16,438 nucleotides of DNA from an uncultured Oscillospiraceae bacterium (lineage in GTDB: Bacteria; Bacillota_A; Clostridia; Oscillospirales; Oscillospiraceae), in assembly GCA_934667865.1 (NCBI GenBank), contig CAKUMR010000008.1, positions 1 to 16,438 on the forward strand, written 5' to 3'. Below the pieces are notes generated by a model. The model did not search any database, was not told the origin of the DNA, and saw nothing but the letters and a program-made list of their open reading frames with translations. A program made the translations under genes and the position numbers. Positions 13,398 to 16,438 of this stretch are shown here, piece after piece (the first letter of the stretch is position 1; every line of letters begins with the position of its first letter).

Positions 13398-14543
13398 TTA
13401 AAGCGCCTTCTCGCCGGCCACCCCGACAGGCAGGCCATTGAACTCCAGATCGTCCTCGACCGGGATGACCAGCACCTTGCGCCCGTCGATCACGCGGCTT
13501 TCCACCAGATAGCTGTATTCCGGCGCGACGGACAGCGAGATCTTCCCCGTTTTGAGCTGCACTCTTCTGGGATTGATCAGGTTGGCCGGGTTCAGCGCCG
13601 CGTTTTCTCCAAAGCGCTCCTCGCAGGCCTTCCGGAATTCCTGCGCCTGCTCTGCAGGAACCTCGCAATCCTGCAAGATCGCACTCACATCGCCGGAGGT
13701 GACGAGCAGCGGCTCCGGGTCCTTGCGCTCCTTGTGCTCCTCGATGCGGGCCGTCAGGCGCTCGTGGACGCCCTGCACCACGTTCAGGCTGCACGCTTCG
13801 CCCAGCGTTTCCACCAACGCGGACTCGAAGGCCTCGCGCTGCTCCTCGGCAGACATGGGCGGCTCCGTGTGAAACACTGCCTCGATAAACTCCTGATGCA
13901 GCTCCGCGGGCTTACGCGAGTAGAACAGCGCGTTATAAATATTGGTGCTCCGGTCGTCAAAGGCCGGGAACAGGAAGCCCAGCTCCGGCGCGGACACCAG
14001 ATGGCTGGCAGTGCAGTGGAACTCGTTGTCCCCGGCAAAGTAGCCCAGCTCCGACTTTCCCGTCTTGACCGGGCAGACGGCGCAGACAAGATAGGAAAAC
14101 TCCGTTTCCGACGCATCCTCCTGCGCAAGATCGTCCTTGCCGCGGTGCGGAACGTCATAGTGGTCGTTGGCGATCAGAAGCAGGTAGTTCGTGTCGCCCA
14201 TGTCGAGCGTCGAGATCACCTTTTCATAGAAGCGCTGGCGGAGCGCATTGTCCTTCAGCTCGCTCGCTCGCAGGGCCATCAGGAGCTTGTGCTCCTCGCC
14301 TTCCATCACCTGCTGCGTGGAAAACACAATGTCGATCAGATTCTTATCCAGCGTTCCGGACAGCGCCTTGCGCAGAAGCTCAAGATATTTTTCCGCCTCC
14401 GGCGGCGGCATCAAACCCAGAGATTCGTCCAGATCGGCGACGATCTCGCGGGCGCTGTTGACAAAGCAGCCGTAAATATGGCCAACCGCGTTTTTCTCCG
14501 GCTTCCACCGGCGGCGCAGCTCGCCCAGTTCTTTTTGATTCAT
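13398..14543 (-). CDS. DUF4317 family protein
   Basis: 381 residues starting MNQKELGELRRRWKPEKN, followed by IYGCFVNSAREIV and SLGLMPPPEAEKYLELL, the recognisable opening of DUF4317 proteins found across Clostridia. The family has no established function. It is soluble and charged, with no signal peptide or membrane segment. Seen by eye: an N-terminal helical part, a central mixed part (YLLLIANDHYDVPHRG near 125-140, then two Cys in LVCAVCPV) and a C-terminal strand-rich part ending VLVIPVEDDLEFNGLPVG. The start has GGAAAGGTG nine bases upstream. It is the first gene after the promoter at 14604-14632 and is followed by the purine permease in the same direction. That pairing gives a weak hint of a link to nucleobases, but the 70-base gap means shared transcription is inferred. 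Confidence 0.85.
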   Translation of the reverse strand: MNQKELGELRRRWKPEKNAVGHIYGCFVNSAREIVADLDESLGLMPPPEAEKYLELLRKALSGTLDKNLIDIVFSTQQVMEGEEHKLLMALRASELKDNALRQRFYEKVISTLDMGDTNYLLLIANDHYDVPHRGKDDLAQEDASETEFSYLVCAVCPVKTGKSELGYFAGDNEFHCTASHLVSAPELGFLFPAFDDRSTNIYNALFYSRKPAELHQEFIEAVFHTEPPMSAEEQREAFESALVETLGEACSLNVVQGVHERLTARIEEHKERKDPEPLLVTSGDVSAILQDCEVPAEQAQEFRKACEERFGENAALNPANLINPRRVQLKTGKISLSVAPEYSYLVESRVIDGRKVLVIPVEDDLEFNGLPVGVAGEKAL

Positions 14544-14574
14544 CGGTTTTTCACCTTTCCGTTGTAATGCAATC

Positions 14575-14595
14575 AGGCCGGGCGCCGCCCGGCCT
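14575..14595. repeat. Near-perfect GC palindrome in the DUF4317 leader
   Basis: Arms AGGCCGGGCG and CGCCCGGCCT flank a single central C. It begins just after the predicted transcription start on the minus strand, so it could be a DNA operator or a stable 5' hairpin. No T run follows it. Confidence 0.6.
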
Positions 14596-14603
14596 CTTCC
14601 TGT

Positions 14604-14632
14604 ATTATAGCGGGAAATGCGCGCGATTGCAA
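14604..14632 (-). promoter_or_regulatory. Promoter of the DUF4317-permease unit
   Basis: TTGCAA (14632-14627), a 17-base spacer, then a perfect TATAAT (14609-14604) on the minus strand. Start near 14597; the leader of about 54 bases holds the 14575-14595 palindrome. A 7-base inverted repeat, TGCAATC (14568-14574) and GATTGCA (14625-14631), also brackets the promoter. Confidence 0.8.
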
Positions 14633-14667
14633 GCCGCAGAGCACACCTGCCCTTCCGGCCGTTTCTC

Positions 14668-15282
14668 TTAAAACAGCTCCGGCTTCCCGCTGATCGAGTC
14701 CGCTTCCGTGATTTTCCGGAGCACCCTGCACGGATTTCCCGCCGCCAGAGAATGGGGCGGAATATCGCGGGTAACGACGCTTCCGGCGCCGATCACGCAG
14801 CCCTCCCCTATCGTCACGCCGCCCACGATCGTCACATTGCTTGCGATCCAGCAGTTGGAACAGATGGTTATGGGCTTCCCGTATTCATCGTCGTATGCCG
14901 CCCCGTTTCCCTTGTATTTGATATTTCGTTCTTGCCATTTCAGGGGGTGCATGGGGGTCGCGATCGTGCAGTTCGGGCCGAAAAACACGTCATCCCCGAT
15001 GCTCACCGGGCAGATATCCAGGACGGTAAAATTAAAATTCGCGTAGCAGTTCTTCCCGAACGTCGTGAATGTGCCGTAATCAAAATAGATCGGTCCCTGT
15101 AGAAACAGGCCCTCGCCCTGATGGGGGAGCAGCTCCTCCAGAATCGCCGTTCTTTCGTCGTCGTCCTCGCACAGGCTGTTATAGCTTTGCGAAAGCCTGT
15201 GCGCTTTCTTCCGCATCCCGGCCAGCGTCTTATCGCTGGGGTCGTAAATCTTTCCGGCAAGCATTTTTTCCAGCTCAGTCAT
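14668..15282 (-). CDS. Maltose/galactoside O-acetyltransferase-family protein (hexapeptide repeat)
   Basis: 204 residues, the usual size for this family, which transfers acetyl from acetyl-CoA to sugar hydroxyls in the cytoplasm. An N-terminal MTELEKMLAGKIYDPSD segment is the Mac domain. After it come left-handed beta-helix hexapeptides (SIGDDVFFGPNCTIAT; ITICSNCWIASNVTIVGGVTIGEGCVIGAGSVVTRDI broken over about 138-174) and the closing AGNPCRVLR. His112 in TPMHPL is at the position of the catalytic His. The ATG at 15282 is chosen because GGAGGGAG lies five bases upstream; an ATG ten codons earlier (15312) overlaps the promoter -10 region and lacks a site. The true acceptor sugar cannot be predicted. 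It has its own promoter and no clear terminator. Confidence 0.85.
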   Translation of the reverse strand: MTELEKMLAGKIYDPSDKTLAGMRKKAHRLSQSYNSLCEDDDERTAILEELLPHQGEGLFLQGPIYFDYGTFTTFGKNCYANFNFTVLDICPVSIGDDVFFGPNCTIATPMHPLKWQERNIKYKGNGAAYDDEYGKPITICSNCWIASNVTIVGGVTIGEGCVIGAGSVVTRDIPPHSLAAGNPCRVLRKITEADSISGKPELF

Positions 15283-15312
15283 CGTATCTCCCTCCAAGGC
15301 GGCTTTTTTCAT

Positions 15313-15341
15313 ATTCTATCAGAATGACATCAAAGGTGCAA
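15313..15341 (-). promoter_or_regulatory. Promoter of the acetyltransferase gene
   Basis: TTGCAC (15341-15336), 17 bases, then TAGAAT (15318-15313) on the minus strand. The transcript would start near 15306, just before the GGAGGGAG site, giving a short leader. Confidence 0.65.
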
Positions 15342-15346
15342 GATTC

Positions 15347-15367
15347 CGTGTCCGAATTCGTGTCAGA
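15347..15367 (-). repeat. Direct repeat just upstream of the acetyltransferase -35 box
   Basis: Two 9-base copies, CGTGTCCGA (15347-15355) and CGTGTCAGA (15359-15367), differ at one base and start 12 bases apart. Their near edge is five bases upstream of the -35, a usual place for an activator. Confidence 0.4.
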
Positions 15368-15391
15368 TTTTTTGGGATGGAAGCTGTTTTC

Positions 15392-15413
15392 CCCACCGCA
15401 GGGTGGGATTTTT
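15392..15413 (+). terminator. Terminator-like hairpin, plus strand, with no plus-strand gene
   Basis: CCCACC (15392-15397), loop GCAG, GGTGGG (15402-15407), then ATTTTT. The orientation is plus, yet all neighbouring genes are minus, so its purpose is unclear. Confidence 0.35.
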
Positions 15414-15472
15414 CCCGATTCCCCGGCGGCGATTTTCTCCACAAAGGTTTCATTTTTTCTGTGAAACGCAGT

Positions 15473-15509
15473 AAAAAAGAGGATTTCAAGACGTAATCTT
15501 GAAATCCTC
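15473..15509 (-). terminator. Intrinsic terminator of tRNA-Ser
   Basis: On the minus strand a perfect 13-bp stem (15509-15497 with 15491-15479; arms GAGGATTTCAAGA and TCTTGAAATCCTC), a TTACG loop and then six T. It starts two bases after the tRNA CCA end. Confidence 0.95.
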
Positions 15510-15511
15510 GT

Positions 15512-15603
15512 TGGCGGAGCAGAAGGGATTCGAACCCTTGGACGGCTTTTGACCGTCACACGATTTCCAGTCGTGCCCGTTATGACCTCTTCGATACTGC
15601 TCC
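15512..15603 (-). tRNA. tRNA-Ser (anticodon GGA)
   Basis: Acceptor arms GGAGCAG and CTGCTCC close the 92-base gene, with discriminator G and an encoded CCA (15514-15512). The anticodon arm is ACGA-CTGGAAA-TCGT, so the anticodon is GGA, reading UCC and UCU. The long variable arm (GACGG...CCGTC) marks a type II tRNA, as expected for serine. The T arm is AAGGG-TTCGAAT-CCCTT. It is a single-gene transcript with its own promoter and terminator. Confidence 0.95.
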
Positions 15604-15628
15604 ATATTCACTTCTGACCTGTCCGGGA

Positions 15629-15660
15629 CAAAATCAGCTTTCATATAATACCTGATTTTG
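15629..15660. repeat. Inverted repeat straddling the tRNA-Ser -10 box
   Basis: CAAAATCAG (15629-15637) and CTGATTTTG (15652-15660) are perfect 9-base arms separated by 14 bases that contain the -10. Beyond one mismatch, GGG/CCC continue the symmetry. One arm lies in the -35/-10 spacer and the other at the start of the transcript, the layout of a repressor operator. Confidence 0.55.
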
Positions 15661-15673
15661 CCCCGATTGTCAA
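15645..15673 (-). promoter_or_regulatory. Promoter of tRNA-Ser
   Basis: Consensus TTGACA (15673-15668), 17 bases, then TATTAT (15650-15645) on the minus strand. Start near 15638, leaving a 5' leader of about 35 bases that contains a TGTCC-C-GGACA hairpin (15630-15620). Confidence 0.85.
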
Positions 15674-15700
15674 GCCCTTTCTTTCGTTTTCCGGTGTTTT

Positions 15701-16354
15701 TTACAGAATTCTCTCCATCAGGCCCTCCAGCTCCCGTGTGGAGGAGAGCGGATAGTCCGGCGCCTGCGTCGTGACCGCGACGCGGATGCCAACCGCCTTC
15801 ATCCCGGCGGCATGGATGGCTTCAATGCCCGCCTGCGCGTCCTCAAAGCCGATGCACTCCTCCGGGCGCAGCCCCAGCGCCTGCGCGCAGTTCAGGAAGA
15901 TCTCCGGGTCGGGCTTCTGGCGGGAGAGCTTTGCCGGGTCGGCAATGTAGTCAAATTCCTTGCAGAGATCCAGTTTTTCCAGCACCGTGGCGGCATTGCG
16001 GCTAGCAGAGGCGACAGCCAGACGAAGCCCGCGCGCTCTGGCCTCATGCAGAAAGGGAAGCACTCCCGGCTGGATGTTCTCGCGGCTGAGGTTCTCGGCG
16101 AGCAGCTCGCGGTAATAGCCGTTCTTCCGGTCGATCAGCTCGGCCTTTTCCGCCGCGGTGTAGGCGGCCTCTTTGCCGTTTCGCTCGAGAATAATCTCCA
16201 GCGAGCGCAGGCGCGTCACGCCCTTGAGCAGCTCGTTATCCCGCTCGGTAAAATGCAGGCCGAGCTCCGTCGCCAGACGCTTCCACGCGAGATATTGAAA
16301 ATAGGCAGTGTCCGTCAGGACGCCGTCGAGATCAAAAAGAAAGCCCTTGATCAT
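15701..16354 (-). CDS. pgmB: Beta-phosphoglucomutase-type HAD-family phosphatase/mutase
   Basis: 217 residues, the normal size. It would convert beta-glucose 1-phosphate to glucose 6-phosphate downstream of maltose or trehalose phosphorylase, in the cytoplasm. HAD motifs: nucleophile Asp8 and acid/base Asp10 in FDLDGVLTDTA; KGVTR (44-48) for the phosphate/sugar-binding Arg; VASAS with Ser116; Lys147 in QKPDPEIF; and Glu171-Asp172 in GFEDAQAG for Mg2+. The DTA..(H)..AW cap hinge that marks the mutase has Gln20 where Lactococcus enzymes have His20, so it could instead be a related sugar-phosphatase. The start at 16354 is chosen over an upstream in-frame ATG at 16408, which lies in the promoter; AAGGTGG is five bases before it. 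It has its own promoter and no terminator before the tRNA promoter. Confidence 0.8.
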   Translation of the reverse strand: MIKGFLFDLDGVLTDTAYFQYLAWKRLATELGLHFTERDNELLKGVTRLRSLEIILERNGKEAAYTAAEKAELIDRKNGYYRELLAENLSRENIQPGVLPFLHEARARGLRLAVASASRNAATVLEKLDLCKEFDYIADPAKLSRQKPDPEIFLNCAQALGLRPEECIGFEDAQAGIEAIHAAGMKAVGIRVAVTTQAPDYPLSSTRELEGLMERIL

Positions 16355-16379
16355 TGCAGCCACCTTCTGTTTTTCTTTT

Positions 16380-16408
16380 ATTATAGCACACCCCGCGCGG
16401 CCTGCCAA
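16380..16408 (-). promoter_or_regulatory. Promoter of the beta-phosphoglucomutase-type gene
   Basis: TTGGCA (16408-16403), 17 bases, then a perfect TATAAT (16385-16380) on the minus strand. Start near 16373, about 20 bases before the ATG, with AAGGTGG between. Confidence 0.75.
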
Positions 16409-16411
16409 GCG

Positions 16412-16438
16412 TCAGGTTTCCTCGTTGATGTGGTAGAT
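16412..16438 (-). CDS. Possible 3' end of a further minus-strand gene
   Basis: The minus strand from the window edge reads IYHINEET and then TGA at 16414-16412, immediately before the next promoter. Eight codons are too few to identify a family, and the open frame could be chance. Confidence 0.3.
   Translation of the reverse strand: MYHINEET

Noticed and set aside
12578..14567. Plus-strand frames of 287 and 412 codons opposite the permease and DUF4317 genes
   Set aside because: They are antisense to recognised families, with His/Gln/Arg-rich composition, and their starts show no ribosome-binding site or promoter.

Overview
The window is GC-rich throughout and reads like a chromosomal segment of a Gram-positive anaerobe of the class Clostridia, most likely from the Oscillospiraceae and relatives. 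Reasons: strong Shine-Dalgarno sites (GGAG/AGGAG types), sigma-A-like promoters, a DUF4317 protein, a very long secreted protein with Ig-like, MBG/YDG and 'F..A / LDLNG / CxxC' modules ending in a sortase-type tail, and a tRNA-Ser with an encoded CCA end. The family placement is inference; no rRNA or marker gene is present. No mobile element, CRISPR array, integrase or phage gene was seen. Layout. (1) Positions 1-1083, minus strand: a leucine-carboxyl-methyltransferase-family SAM methyltransferase, overlapping by GTGA a SprT-like zinc metallopeptidase that runs off the left edge. They share a promoter at 1184-1212 and a leader with two hairpins. (2) Positions 1084-1385: a divergent control region. 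The rightward promoter (1325-1353) has three copies of an 11-base direct repeat, the last overlapping its -35 box. (3) Positions 1386-11711, plus strand: a two-gene unit with a 117-residue stand-alone degenerate receiver domain and a 3319-residue secreted, wall-anchored protein. The giant protein has a signal peptide, seven tandem composite modules (beta-solenoid plus Cys/His ribbon), three Ig-like domains sharing an FGLF motif, three MBG/YDG domains, four helical repeats of about 70 residues and a non-canonical TPGTG sorting tail. This is the most unusual part of the window. (4) Positions 11712-11971: a convergent gap holding a 13-bp GC hairpin. (5) Positions 11972-14543, minus strand: a DUF4317 protein followed by an NCS2/NAT purine permease, probably one transcript from the promoter at 14604-14632. 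(6) Positions 14668-15282, minus: a maltose/galactoside-type O-acetyltransferase with its own promoter. (7) Positions 15473-15673, minus: a tRNA-Ser(GGA) gene with a full promoter, a perfect inverted repeat straddling its -10 box, and a textbook terminator. (8) Positions 15701-16354, minus: a beta-phosphoglucomutase-type HAD phosphatase with its own promoter. The last 27 bases look like the 3' end of another minus-strand gene. Working together: the receiver-like protein and giant surface protein are probably co-transcribed and may form a regulated surface-display unit. The acetyltransferase and beta-phosphoglucomutase both suit disaccharide metabolism but are separated by the tRNA and have their own promoters. 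Every protein-gene promoter found has a 17-bp spacer, and four of five have a -35 box starting TTGC.
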